This document shows, piece after piece, positions 27,100 through 35,595 of a stretch of DNA of 64,000 bases (within the stretch, counting starts at the first letter, position 1; the number at the start of each line of letters is the position of its first letter). The stretch comes from Actinomycetes bacterium (GTDB taxonomy: Bacteria > Bacillota > Sulfobacillia > Sulfobacillales > JAIMBI01): NCBI GenBank assembly GCA_023565505.1, contig JAIMBI010000011.1, forward strand, positions 1 to 64,000, read 5' to 3'. Position numbers and translations under genes: made by a program. The notes beneath the pieces are model-generated. The model was not told the origin of the DNA. It searched no databases and saw nothing but the letters and a program-made list of their open reading frames with translations.

Positions 27100-28005
27100 G
27101 TGGCGGAGCGTGCTGCGAACCGCGAAGTGGGACTCATCGTCCCGGTGTTGACGGCCTTCGACGCCGACGGCGGGTTGGATTGGGCCGCTATGGCCGAGGA
27201 GGTCGAATACCTGGTCGAGGTCGTGCGCCCGACGATGATCGCGCTGGCCGCGGTGGAAGTGTCGGAGTACCAATACCTGACGGAAGCCGAGCGCGGCGAG
27301 CTCATCCGCCGTCTCGCCCGGTACGTCGACGGGCGGGTGCCCGTGCTGGTGGGGATCTCGCACCCCGCCCCGCGTGTGGCCCGGACCTGGGCGGACCTGG
27401 CCGCGTCGGTCGGCGCGTCGGGCGTGCAGCTCCTGTTGCCCCGCCGGGCGTCCGGCGGCAACCCGTCCCTCCGCGAGCTGGTGGACTATGTGCGTCAAGT
27501 GGCCGCCGGCCTGTCCCTGCCGCTGTTCCTCTATCACAATCCGGGGCCGGGTACCGAGGTCGGCCCCGAAGCCCTGGCGGAGTTGGCCCGAATCGAAGGC
27601 GTGCGCGGAATCAAGGAGAGCTCGCGCAACCTCAGGCACATCGGATTGGCCTTGCGCCTGCTCCCGGATCACGTCGCCTACTTCACGACGATGGAGGTCA
27701 TGACGGCCAGCCTAGTCCTGGGGGCCAAAGGCGTCACCATGCCGCCCCCGGCCGCCCTGGTCGGCCGCCGGTTGGCCGACGCCGTCGGACGGGGGGACTG
27801 GGAGGAGGCCCACCGGTTGCAGGCGGTGTTCGCCGAGTTCCCCGCCCGCTGGATGCACCACGGCCTGACGGCGGTCATGAAGGCGGCGATGGCGGTGGTG
27901 GGCGTCCCCATCGGGGACCCCTATCCGCCCTACGCCCGGCTGAGTGCACCGGAACGGGAGGCGCTCGCCGCCTACCTGGCGGACCACCCGGCGTTCCGAC
28001 CGTAG
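27100..28005 (+). CDS. Dihydrodipicolinate synthase family aldolase (second copy)
   Basis: A 301-residue DapA-fold protein. LFLYHNPGPGTEVG carries the conserved Tyr and GVRGIKESSRN the Schiff-base Lys near residue 171. The substrate loop (ALAAVEVSEYQYLTEAER) differs from the TTGE-type loop of true DapA and from the copy at 24635, so the acceptor aldehyde is probably different. GTG 27100 is preceded by GGAAGGAGC. It precedes a 2-hydroxyacid dehydrogenase by 195 bases. Confidence 0.84.
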   Translation: MAERAANREVGLIVPVLTAFDADGGLDWAAMAEEVEYLVEVVRPTMIALAAVEVSEYQYLTEAERGELIRRLARYVDGRVPVLVGISHPAPRVARTWADLAASVGASGVQLLLPRRASGGNPSLRELVDYVRQVAAGLSLPLFLYHNPGPGTEVGPEALAELARIEGVRGIKESSRNLRHIGLALRLLPDHVAYFTTMEVMTASLVLGAKGVTMPPPAALVGRRLADAVGRGDWEEAHRLQAVFAEFPARWMHHGLTAVMKAAMAVVGVPIGDPYPPYARLSAPEREALAAYLADHPAFRP

Positions 28006-28200
28006 GCGGAGCCGGTCCGCCGGCGGCCGGGCGAACAGCCGGCGCTCCGGACCAGGCCGAGCCGGGGGACCGGGGTGGGGAACCTCAAGGCCGACGGCCG
28101 GGGCGGGGACCCGACCTGCCCCGGCAGGAGGCCGGGCGCGAGACGGCGAACCCCGGTCGTGCGGGACGATGCGCGGTCGGAAAGGAGTGGGTTCCCCCAG

Positions 28201-29160
28201 ATGTTGCGCTGCGCGATCCTCGACGACTACCAGCGGGTCGCCCTTTCCATGGCCGACTGGACGCGCCTGGCGGGCCGGGTCGACGTGACCGTCTTCCACG
28301 AGCACTTCGGCAGCGAGGACGAGCTGGTCGACGCGCTCCAGCCGTTCGCGATCGTGGTGGCGATGCGGGAGCGGACCGCGTTTCCGGCCGCCGTGTTGGA
28401 GCGGCTGCCCCACCTGCGCCTTCTGGTGACCACGGGCATGCGGAACGCGGCCATCGACGTGGAGGCCGCCCGGCGGCGCGGCATCGTGGTCGCGGGGACG
28501 CGCGGCCGTTCCGAGCACACGGTCGAGTTGACGTGGGCCCTCATCCTCGCCTGGGCCCGCCACATCGTTCGGGAGAACGAGGCGTTTAGGACCGGCGGGC
28601 CGTGGCAGCAGACCGTCGGGGTGGACCTTCACGGGAAGCGCCTGGGCATCGTGGGGCTCGGGCGCATCGGCAGCCGGGTGGCGCGGGTGGGACTCGCCTT
28701 CGGGATGGACGTGGTGGCCTGGAGTCCTCATCTGACGCCGGAGCGGGCGGCCGAGGCCGGGGTGCGGCCGGTCGCCAAGGACGAACTGTTCGCGACCAGC
28801 GACTTCGTGACCATCCACCTGGTGCTCGGACCCACGACCCGCGGCCTCGTCGGCGCGGCGGACCTGCGCCGGATGCGGCCGACCGCCTTCCTGGTCAACA
28901 CCTCCCGGGGGCCCATCGTCGACAGCGCCGCCCTCGTCCGGGCGCTCCGGGAGGGGTGGATCGCCGGCGCGGGACTGGATGTCTACGACGTCGAACCCTT
29001 GCCCCGCGACCACGTTCTGAGGACCTTGCCCAACGTCCTGGGCACGCCCCACCTGGGGTACGTGACGGAGGCGACGTACCGCCAGTTCTACGGCGACGTG
29101 GTGGAGGACATCGAGGCCTTCCTGGAGGGCCGGCCCATCCGCCTGGTCCCCGCCGACTAG
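28201..29160 (+). CDS. D-isomer-specific 2-hydroxyacid dehydrogenase
   Basis: A 319-residue NAD-dependent enzyme with the GLGRIGSRVA cofactor motif near residue 150 and the catalytic Arg (NTSRGPIVD), Glu (DVYDVEPLP) and His (GTPHLGYV). It reduces 2-oxoacids or oxidises D-2-hydroxyacids. Coupled with the neighbouring aldolases, it may reduce a released 2-oxoacid such as pyruvate or hydroxypyruvate. ATG 28201 has AAAGGAGTGGG upstream. Confidence 0.88.
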   Translation: MLRCAILDDYQRVALSMADWTRLAGRVDVTVFHEHFGSEDELVDALQPFAIVVAMRERTAFPAAVLERLPHLRLLVTTGMRNAAIDVEAARRRGIVVAGTRGRSEHTVELTWALILAWARHIVRENEAFRTGGPWQQTVGVDLHGKRLGIVGLGRIGSRVARVGLAFGMDVVAWSPHLTPERAAEAGVRPVAKDELFATSDFVTIHLVLGPTTRGLVGAADLRRMRPTAFLVNTSRGPIVDSAALVRALREGWIAGAGLDVYDVEPLPRDHVLRTLPNVLGTPHLGYVTEATYRQFYGDVVEDIEAFLEGRPIRLVPAD

Positions 29161-29164
29161 CCGT

Positions 29165-29179
29165 GCCCCGGCCTGGGGC
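29165..29179. terminator. Small hairpin between convergent genes
   Basis: GCCCC-GGCCT-GGGGC forms a 5-bp stem just after the dehydrogenase stop and between convergent genes. It may serve as a weak bidirectional terminator; there is no U-tract. Confidence 0.25.
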
Positions 29180-29230
29180 CTTGCGCCCGCCCGCGGCCGT
29201 CTCGTCCTCTCCGCGTGGACGCCTCTGGGG

Positions 29231-30265
29231 CTAGCGGGAAGGACGGGCGATGCCGTCGCCCGCGGGCCGCGGGGGCGGTGGGGCGGTGGCCTCCACGAAC
29301 GCCAGGACTTCGTCCGCCAGGGCTTCCGGGACGTCCGCGGTGAGGCTGTGCCACGCGTCCGGGAACTCCCGCAGCCGGACGGGCACCGTGACGGCCCCGA
29401 GCACGGCCCGCGTCGCGGCGTTGTCGACCACGCGGTCCTGGCCGGCGAGCAGGACGCACAGCGGGCAGGTGATGTCCGCCGCCGCCGGGAGGGCCGCCTC
29501 CTGGGCGGCCAGGAGCTCCGCCAGGAATTTCAGGGTGTAGCGTCGGTTCACGAGGGGGTCGGTGTCCACGAGGCGGGGCAGGCCCGGCCACTGGGCGACG
29601 CCGGCCACCCCCATGGGACGGAGAGGCCGCAGGAGCGGGAGGAACCGGGCGGCCTGGGTGATGAGCCGCCGCTGCCGGGGACTGAGGGACGCCTTGAGAG
29701 CGAAGGCCGGCGAACTCAAGACGAGGCCGCCGAGCCCGCCTGCGCCTGTGGCCGCGGCCAGGAAGGCGACGAGGCCCCCGAAGCTCTCCCCGCCCAGGTA
29801 GAGCGGCAGATCCGGCCAGGTCCGGCGGAAGGCCGCGACCACCCGGGTCAGGTCGGCCGTATAGGTCGGATAACGTCCCACGGTGCCCCGGGTGCCCCCC
29901 GAGCGGCCGTGCCCGCGGAGGTCGGGGAGCCAGACCGCGATCCCCCGCTGCGCGAGGGTGAGGCCCCACGCCAGGTAGTATTCGGAATGGACGAGCGACC
30001 CGTGGAGGAAGATGAGGCCCGCCCGGGGCCTCCGGGCTTCCAGGCGCCGGACGAAGAGCGCGAGACCGCCGGGGTCCCCGGTGGGGACGAAGTCGGCCGT
30101 CAGGTCGACGGGGTGGGCTTCGCGGGTCATGGGCACGCGCAGAGCGGACCCGGACTCCGACGGCTCGCCGGGACCGGCTTGTCGGGCCGGGGCGGGGGCG
30201 CGCCGCGGTCCTCGGGTCGCAGTCGCGGCGGGCAGGTCGTCGTGGCGGTCACCGTCCTCTGTCAT
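29231..30265 (-). CDS. Alpha/beta hydrolase, lysophospholipase/monoacylglycerol-lipase type
   Basis: A 344-residue (or longer) hydrolase of the Hydrolase_4 family. LIFLHGSLVHSEYY, LPDLRGHGRSGG, the nucleophile elbow GGESFGG, the acid in AGQDRVVDN and the catalytic His in DAWHSLT form a complete triad. It probably hydrolyses fatty-acid esters of glycerol or lysophospholipids. The start is uncertain: 30265, 30313 or 30385 are possible, the extra N-terminus being Pro/Ala/Arg-rich without signal peptide. It is transcribed against its neighbours. Confidence 0.8.
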   Translation of the reverse strand: MTEDGDRHDDLPAATATRGPRRAPAPARQAGPGEPSESGSALRVPMTREAHPVDLTADFVPTGDPGGLALFVRRLEARRPRAGLIFLHGSLVHSEYYLAWGLTLAQRGIAVWLPDLRGHGRSGGTRGTVGRYPTYTADLTRVVAAFRRTWPDLPLYLGGESFGGLVAFLAAATGAGGLGGLVLSSPAFALKASLSPRQRRLITQAARFLPLLRPLRPMGVAGVAQWPGLPRLVDTDPLVNRRYTLKFLAELLAAQEAALPAAADITCPLCVLLAGQDRVVDNAATRAVLGAVTVPVRLREFPDAWHSLTADVPEALADEVLAFVEATAPPPPRPAGDGIARPSR

Positions 30266-30414
30266 CGCTGTCTCGCCACCGATTCCAGGATTTCGCCCTT
30301 CCCCCGCGTTCATCCTGCTGCCCGTCCGCCTGCGGTCGGCGGGGGACCCCGGTTCGGGGGAGGAGTGAAAAACGACGCGGGCCACCGGGTCCGACCGTCG
30401 AGGAGGGAGAGCCG

Positions 30415-31107
30415 ATGTCGTTCGAGGGACGGGGCGCCCTGGCCATCTGGTGCGACATTCCCGCGCGCTACGAGGCGGCCTTCAACGCCTGGTACACGCA
30501 CGAACACGTGCCGGAACGCGTGGCCGTGCCGGGGTTCCGTCGGGCCCGGCGCTACGTGGCCGCCGGCCGCCATGCCAGCCAGAAGTACTTCACGCTGTAC
30601 GAAGTGGATTCTCCGGCTGTCCTGGCTTCCGCGCCCTACTTGGAGCGGCTGGAGCGTCCCACCGAGGCCACGCGGCGCATGGTGGCCCGCTTCGAGCGCA
30701 ACGTGCGGGCCGTCTTCCGCGTCGCGGGCAGCTGGGGCCGGGGCGTCGGCGGATGGCTCCTGACGGCGGCCGTGACCGGCGTGGGCGGCGGAGACCCGCC
30801 CGACCGGACCGCCGACGCCGCGGGGCTGCTCGGATGGGACGAGGTCGTGGGGGTCCATCTGCTCGAGGCGGACCCGGAGACGGCCCGGGCCAAGGACCGG
30901 ACGGCCGAGGGGCGGATTGCGGCCGGCGAGGCGAGCGCCCCGTCCTGGGTCCTGCTCGTGGAGACGGCCTCCGGTGCGGCCCTTCCCCGGCTGGAGCAGG
31001 CCTTGGCCGAAGGACGCCTCCCCTGGCGCCTGCCGACTCCGGCCGGCCCGGCCGTGGGCCGTTACCGGCTGATGTACCTGCTCCAACCCGACGGCACGTC
31101 GGGCTGA
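30415..31107 (+). CDS. EthD-like dimeric alpha-beta barrel protein
   Basis: A 230-residue protein. WCDIPARYEAAFNAWYTHEHVPERVAVPGFRRARRY is the first ferredoxin-like repeat, with the HVPER motif of EthD/DUF-type proteins found near catabolic genes; a second, diverged half follows. The role is unknown, often in stabilising or isomerising pathway intermediates. ATG 30415 follows GAGGAGGGAG. It ends 40 bases before a strong hairpin, so it may be transcribed alone. Confidence 0.65.
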   Translation: MSFEGRGALAIWCDIPARYEAAFNAWYTHEHVPERVAVPGFRRARRYVAAGRHASQKYFTLYEVDSPAVLASAPYLERLERPTEATRRMVARFERNVRAVFRVAGSWGRGVGGWLLTAAVTGVGGGDPPDRTADAAGLLGWDEVVGVHLLEADPETARAKDRTAEGRIAAGEASAPSWVLLVETASGAALPRLEQALAEGRLPWRLPTPAGPAVGRYRLMYLLQPDGTSG

Positions 31108-31145
31108 GGCCCCGACCGGTCGTCCGGGTTCCGGTTGCTCGACGT

Positions 31146-31182
31146 TCGCGCGAGCCGCGTCGCCATGATGCGGCTCGCGCGA
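31146..31182 (+). terminator. Perfect 13-bp hairpin after the EthD-like gene
   Basis: TCGCGCGAGCCGC (31146-31158) pairs perfectly with GCGGCTCGCGCGA (31170-31182) around an 11-base loop. A short ACTGTTT follows. It lies 38 bases after the stop of the preceding gene and probably acts as an intrinsic-like terminator. Confidence 0.55.
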
Positions 31183-31402
31183 CTGTTTGGGGACGGATCC
31201 GGCCGACCCGCGGCGCGGGGACGGGGGAGCGCCGGCGACCTCGCGGACGGAGAGATTCCGTGGGACGAGACACGCGGGTTGGCGGACGGCAGGAAATCTC
31301 CCGCCGCGGCCGGTATCAGCAGACGACGTAAGGTGTCGCACAAGAGAGACAGATGGGTGAGTTCGGAATCGAAGGGGAATCGGTTTGTCGGGAGGTGACC
31401 CT

Positions 31403-32785
31403 ATGACCGCTGCTTCGAGCACCGCGGGGGAGATCGCCGCGCGCATCGACCGCCTGCCGCTGACCTGGGTCCAGTGGCGCCTTGCGCTCATCACCCAGCT
31501 GGCGTGGGGGGTCATCATCGCCCTGGACGGGATGCCCGCCACCCTCTATCCGTACGTGTGGGGACCGGCGCATGCCTTCGGTCCGGCGGAGTTCTCGCTA
31601 CTCCTGTCGTTCCAGTTCGGCATCGGGATCCTGGCGGGCGAGTACGTGATGGGCTATCTGGGCGACCGTCTGGGCCGCCGGACGGCGATGATCATCTCCG
31701 CCCTGGCCGTGAGCCTGCTCATCTGGCCCACGGCCCTGACCGACAACTTCGGCCTGCTCCTCCTGTTCTTCGCCCTCGGCTCGCTCGGCATGGGCGGCGT
31801 CCTGGCCGCCAACGTCGTGTACATGACCGAGATCGCGCCCCCGCACATCCGCGGACGGTTGAACCAGGGGGCGCAGACGCTCGCCGTGCTGGCCGCGGCG
31901 GTCCTCCGCAACGTGCCGGCCATCTTCCTGCTGCCCCACGCCTACCGTCTCTACATCTACCTCGAGGCCGCGTTCCCGCTGATCATCCTGCTGCCGTTCC
32001 TCATCTGGGGCCTGCCGGAGTCGCCGCGCTGGCTCGAGGCCCGCGGACGGCGGGCGGAGGCGGAGGCGGTCATGGCCCGGCTGGAGCGCCAAGTGGCGCG
32101 CTATGCGGGGGAGCTGCCGCCGCCGGACGTGTCGCGCCATCGCGTGGAGACGGTCGAGCATGTCCCGGTGCGGGAGATCTTCTCGGGGATCTACCTGCGC
32201 CGCACCATCGTGCTGATGATCTCGTGGACCCTCGGCTACGCGGGCATCGTCTACGGCCAGGCGGGCTTCGCGCCGCTCTTCCTCGCGGCGCACCACTTCA
32301 CCGCCGGCATGACGTTCACCACCCTGCTCTGGACGGGCATCGTCGGCGGCATGGGGGCGCTCTTCGTCGGGTCGTTGACCGGCGAACGGTTCGAACGGCG
32401 GGGGCTCATCCTCACGGGTGGCGTGCTCGGCCTGCTGACGGCCGTCGTGCTGTACACCTGGACCACGCCTACCGGCCTCGTCGTCGGGGCTCTGTTGGGC
32501 AACGCCGGTCTCAACTTCTGGCTCTTCAACATGTACAACTACACGGCCGCCGCCTACCCCACCCGGCTCCGCTCGGTGGGCACAGGCTGGACCGACGGTC
32601 TGGGCCACGTGGGGTCCGTCTTCGGCCCCATCGTCGCCGGCTCCCTCTTCGCGGCCACGGCCGCCCAGGGATTCGTCGGCTGGCTGGCCTGGTTCGCCAT
32701 CCCCGGCGGACTGGTGCCGGGGCTGTTGGTGTACTTCCTCGGATTCAACCAGAAGAAGGCCGTCCTCGAACAGATCTCCGCCTGA
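31403..32785 (+). CDS. MFS transporter (sugar/organic-acid porter type)
   Basis: A 460-residue MFS carrier with about 12 helices: YLGDRLGRRTAM between helices 2 and 3, PESPRWLEARGR after helix 6, and a cytoplasmic loop before the second half. The PESPRWL motif places it with sugar and aromatic-acid:H+ symporters. It follows the aldolase/dehydrogenase genes and could import their substrate. ATG 31403 has GGGAGGTGACC; a strong terminator follows. Confidence 0.85.
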   Translation: MTAASSTAGEIAARIDRLPLTWVQWRLALITQLAWGVIIALDGMPATLYPYVWGPAHAFGPAEFSLLLSFQFGIGILAGEYVMGYLGDRLGRRTAMIISALAVSLLIWPTALTDNFGLLLLFFALGSLGMGGVLAANVVYMTEIAPPHIRGRLNQGAQTLAVLAAAVLRNVPAIFLLPHAYRLYIYLEAAFPLIILLPFLIWGLPESPRWLEARGRRAEAEAVMARLERQVARYAGELPPPDVSRHRVETVEHVPVREIFSGIYLRRTIVLMISWTLGYAGIVYGQAGFAPLFLAAHHFTAGMTFTTLLWTGIVGGMGALFVGSLTGERFERRGLILTGGVLGLLTAVVLYTWTTPTGLVVGALLGNAGLNFWLFNMYNYTAAAYPTRLRSVGTGWTDGLGHVGSVFGPIVAGSLFAATAAQGFVGWLAWFAIPGGLVPGLLVYFLGFNQKKAVLEQISA

Positions 32786-32803
32786 GCGCGAGGGCGCGGA
32801 CCG

Positions 32804-32845
32804 CGGCCGCGGGTCGGGACAGGACCCGCGGCCGTCCGCCGTCTT
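32804..32845 (+). terminator. Strong intrinsic terminator
   Basis: CGGCCGCGGGTC (32804-32815) pairs perfectly with GACCCGCGGCCG (32823-32834) around a 7-base loop; GCGGA/TCCGC can extend the stem past a bulge. A short T-run (TCTTT, 32842 onward) follows. It lies 19 bases after the transporter stop and before a convergent gene. Confidence 0.75.
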
Positions 32846-32901
32846 TAGCGTCAATCCCGATCCGGGGAGCGGCCGGAGACGCCCGTTCCGGGTTCCGGCG
32901 A

Positions 32902-34032
32902 CTACCGTACGGGAGCCGGGTACACGCGGCGCCAGTGCCGCCCGCCGTCGGTCGTCCGGAGGATGCCTCCCGGTCCGGGGCCCCCGACCACCCCGAACCC
33001 GACCGTGCGGGAGACGAAGGCGACGGCGGACAGGATGGCCGGTCCGGGCAAGGCCCGGCGGACGTGGCTGCCGGCGTCGCTCTGGAGGATGGCGCCCCGG
33101 CCGTAGGAGGAGCCGGCGTAGACCACCGTCCCGTCCGGCGCCACCGCCAGCGGTCCCGGGGCCGTACCGGGACCGGCCGGCGCGGTGACGCCGGCGGCGC
33201 CGAGATGGGTGTAGGGCTCCTCGACGTCGGCCTGCCAGCTCCGCCCTCCGTCGCGGGACACGAAGGCCACGTAGGGGAAGTGCCCGAGACCGCCCTGGTC
33301 CAGGTCAGTCCAGTCGGCGACCACGGTGGCGCCGCGGCAGAGCACCACCGCGGCGGGAGCGTCGCGCACCCGGAGCGGAGCCTCGAACACCGGGGCGAGG
33401 GGCGCGCCGGCAGCGAGGCGCCAGACCGTCAAGCCGGCGACGGCGTAGGCGGTCGCGGGCGAGGCGGCGCACACGGCCTGGACGGAGCCGATGAGGGCTA
33501 CCCGGGTCCACCGGCGACCCGCGTCGGCCGTAGCCCAGAGCGTACCGCCGGCAGGGGGGACGGGCGTCCCGAAGACCTCGACCACGCCGGCGCGCCGGGC
33601 CGCCGGCAGGGCGACGGCATAGCCGTGAGCCGCGTCCGCCCAGGCCATGCTCACCACGCGTTGCCCAGCGGGCGTCGGGGCCGACGTCCACCGCCGGCCG
33701 CCGTCGGTGGTCCGGAGCACGCGCCCGTCCCCCACCGCCACCGCGACGTCGGGGGTCGGCGCGAGGAGCTCTAGGATGGGTCGGCGTCCCCGCCGGACGA
33801 CCTGCCATGACGCGCCGCCGTCGGTCGTGCGCAGGATGACGCCGGTCCCGGCGGCCCAGCCGACCCGCCTGTCGGCGAAGGCCACGGCGTCGAGAGAAAA
33901 TCCGCCCCCCGGACGGGTCGGTCCGGCGGATGTGGCCGACCTGGGGACGGTCGGGCGGCATCCAGCCAGGAGGACGGCCCCCAGGGCCAGGAGCAGGGGT
34001 TTGCCGAGCCGGGCGGCGACGTGGTGGCGCAT
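32902..34032 (-). CDS. Lipoprotein with YCF48/BNR-like beta-propeller
   Basis: A 376-residue exported protein. The N-terminus (RLGKPLLLALGAVLLAGC) is a lipoprotein signal with a lipobox ending LLAGC. At least four repeats of the form ILRTTDGGASW, VLRTTDGGRRW, SRDGGRSW and ILRTTDGGRHW follow, typical of the photosystem-II-assembly YCF48/sialidase-like propeller. It is presumably anchored outside the membrane; a role is not known. ATG 34032 is chosen because GCGAGGAGG lies just upstream; the GTG at 34053 would place that site inside the gene. Confidence 0.8.
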   Translation of the reverse strand: MRHHVAARLGKPLLLALGAVLLAGCRPTVPRSATSAGPTRPGGGFSLDAVAFADRRVGWAAGTGVILRTTDGGASWQVVRRGRRPILELLAPTPDVAVAVGDGRVLRTTDGGRRWTSAPTPAGQRVVSMAWADAAHGYAVALPAARRAGVVEVFGTPVPPAGGTLWATADAGRRWTRVALIGSVQAVCAASPATAYAVAGLTVWRLAAGAPLAPVFEAPLRVRDAPAAVVLCRGATVVADWTDLDQGGLGHFPYVAFVSRDGGRSWQADVEEPYTHLGAAGVTAPAGPGTAPGPLAVAPDGTVVYAGSSYGRGAILQSDAGSHVRRALPGPAILSAVAFVSRTVGFGVVGGPGPGGILRTTDGGRHWRRVYPAPVR

Positions 34033-34145
34033 GGGAGGAACCCCTCCTCGCACCGCCGGCGCGGTGCGTTGCTCGACAGAACCAACGTCGGGGCGGGGCT
34101 GCCCGTTGCAGCCCCGGGTCGGCCTCGAGCCGCGTCACCCGCCTC

Positions 34146-34174
34146 TTGACCAGCCGTTTCCACCAGGTGATAAT
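34146..34174 (+). promoter_or_regulatory. Sigma-A-type promoter upstream of the ferredoxin-NADP reductase
   Basis: TTGACC (34146-34151), a 17-base spacer and GATAAT (34169-34174) match the consensus at ten of twelve positions. Transcription would start near 34181, leaving a leader of about 200 bases. Confidence 0.55.
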
Positions 34175-34180
34175 CTCACC
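34166..34180. promoter_or_regulatory. Candidate operator overlapping the -10 box
   Basis: GGTGA (34166-34170) and TCACC (34176-34180) flank a 5-base centre as a perfect inverted repeat that covers the GATAAT box. A bound protein would block RNA polymerase. The regulator is unknown. Confidence 0.4.
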
Positions 34181-34383
34181 AATTCCCTTGATCATCTGTC
34201 CCCCACCGTATCTCGGTAGGCCGTCGGTCCGGCACGGGGTGCGCGGGCCGCGTCGGCTCCGGGCGGCCCGCACATGCTATCGCCGGCGCGACCGTCGGGC
34301 ACGGGAGTGCAGGCGCGTGTCCCACGGGCGGACGGGGGGCGGGATGCGGCGGCGACGGGCGCCCCGGAAGGAGGACGACGGGA

Positions 34384-35388
34384 CTGGACGACGTCATCGT
34401 GGTGGGGGGCGGCCCCGTCGGTTTGTTCGCCGCCACGCTGCTCCGGCTGCACGGCTTTTCCGTGCGGCTCGTGGAGAGCCTCCCGGTGCTGGGGGGCCAG
34501 GCGGCGGTGTTGTACCCGGACAAAGCCGTCTACGACGTGGCCGGCTTTCCCGAGGTCTCGGGCCGGGACCTGGCCGAGGCCCTGGTGCGCCAAGCGTCGG
34601 GCTACGCCCCGGAGGTCGTGCTGGGGGCCGAAGCGGTGGCCATCGAGGGCGACCCCCGCTCCGGCTTCGCCGTCGCCACGGCCGCGGGGACGTTTAGAGG
34701 CCGCGTGGTGCTGCTGACCATCGGCATCGGCGCGTTTACGCCGCGGCGGCTGGCCGCCGAGGGGGCCGCGGAACTCGAGGGGCGGCGGATACATTACCTC
34801 CTGCCGCCCGCGGACGCGGTGCGCGGCCGCCGGGTGGTGGTGGTGGGGGGCGGCGACACCGCGGTCGACTGGGTGCTCGCGCTCGCGCCCCTGGCCCGCG
34901 AAGTCGTCCTGGTCCACCGCCGGACCGCATTCCGCGCCCAGGGGGAGATGCTCCGGCGGGCCAAGGCCCTGGGCCCGGTGCGGGTGGTCACCCCCTACGA
35001 GGTGCGGCGCATCGCCGAGCGGCCCGACGGGGCGCTGGCGGTGACCCTGGAGGGCCGGCAGGGGGCGGAGCCGCTCGAGGTGGCGGCGGACGTGGTCGTC
35101 GGCGGGCTCGGGTACCAGGCGGATCCGGGGCCGGCCCGGCACTGGGACGTCGGCGTCGAGGGCGCCGTGATCCCCGTGGATCCCGCCACCATGGAGACGC
35201 GGCGGACCGGGATCTACGCCGCCGGCGACGTGGCGGCCTACCCCGGGAAGGTGCGGTTGCTGGCGACCGGCTTCGGGGAGGTGGGCATCGCCGCCGCTGC
35301 CATCCGCCGTCGGCTCCGGCCGGAGACGTCGGCCCACCTGCCGCACAGCACTTCCGTGCGGGGGCGGCCGGCCCCGGTGGACGCCTGA
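34384..35388 (+). CDS. Ferredoxin-NADP reductase, thioredoxin-reductase-like, probable CTG start
   Basis: A 334-residue flavoprotein: FAD motif VVGGGPVGLFAATLL at the N-terminus, NADPH motif VVVVGGGDTAVDW near residue 155, and GIYAAGDVAAYPGKVRLLATGFGE at the C-terminal FAD site. It lacks the CxxC of thioredoxin reductase, as in B. subtilis YumC-type FNR, and passes electrons between NADPH and ferredoxin. AAGGAGG (34368-34374) lies 9 bases before CTG 34384, in frame; the first conventional start, GTG 34399, would be 24 bases from that site and would cut into the first beta strand. Confidence 0.82.
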   Translation: MDDVIVVGGGPVGLFAATLLRLHGFSVRLVESLPVLGGQAAVLYPDKAVYDVAGFPEVSGRDLAEALVRQASGYAPEVVLGAEAVAIEGDPRSGFAVATAAGTFRGRVVLLTIGIGAFTPRRLAAEGAAELEGRRIHYLLPPADAVRGRRVVVVGGGDTAVDWVLALAPLAREVVLVHRRTAFRAQGEMLRRAKALGPVRVVTPYEVRRIAERPDGALAVTLEGRQGAEPLEVAADVVVGGLGYQADPGPARHWDVGVEGAVIPVDPATMETRRTGIYAAGDVAAYPGKVRLLATGFGEVGIAAAAIRRRLRPETSAHLPHSTSVRGRPAPVDA

Positions 35389-35410
35389 GGACGTCCCACG
35401 GGTCGGATGG

Positions 35411-35500
35411 GCCGAACGGCGGACCGCCGGCCGGCGGCAAACGAGCCGTTCGGACCGGCCGAACGGCCGTCGCGGGCCGGGGGGGACCGAAGGGTATGAT
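35411..35500 (+). promoter_or_regulatory. Control region of the cyd operon
   Basis: The 9-mer CCGAACGGC occurs at 35412-35420 and 35459-35467 and its complement GCCGTTCGG at 35445-35453, the last two forming a 9-bp inverted repeat with a 5-base centre. A TATGAT box lies at 35495-35500, about 95 bases before cydA, without a recognisable -35. The arrangement suits activator binding centred near -51. The inverted repeat could instead be the terminator of the reductase gene. Confidence 0.45.
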
Positions 35501-35595
35501 ACGCGTGTCGGCGGGGCTCGGGCCGGGCGCGCGGTTCGGTCGGATTCCGACAGGATGTGGCAGGGGTCCCGTCCGGCACGGGAGGTACACGCACC

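Larger units (their letters stand above)
34033..34383. other. Divergent control region of lipoprotein and reductase genes
   Basis: This 351-base region holds a good rightward promoter (34146-34174) overlapped by an inverted repeat, and about 200 bases of untranslated leader before the reductase. A minus-strand short frame starting at 34195 (MIKGIGEIITWWKRLVKRRV) is also open here but is not supported enough to call as a gene. Confidence 0.5.
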
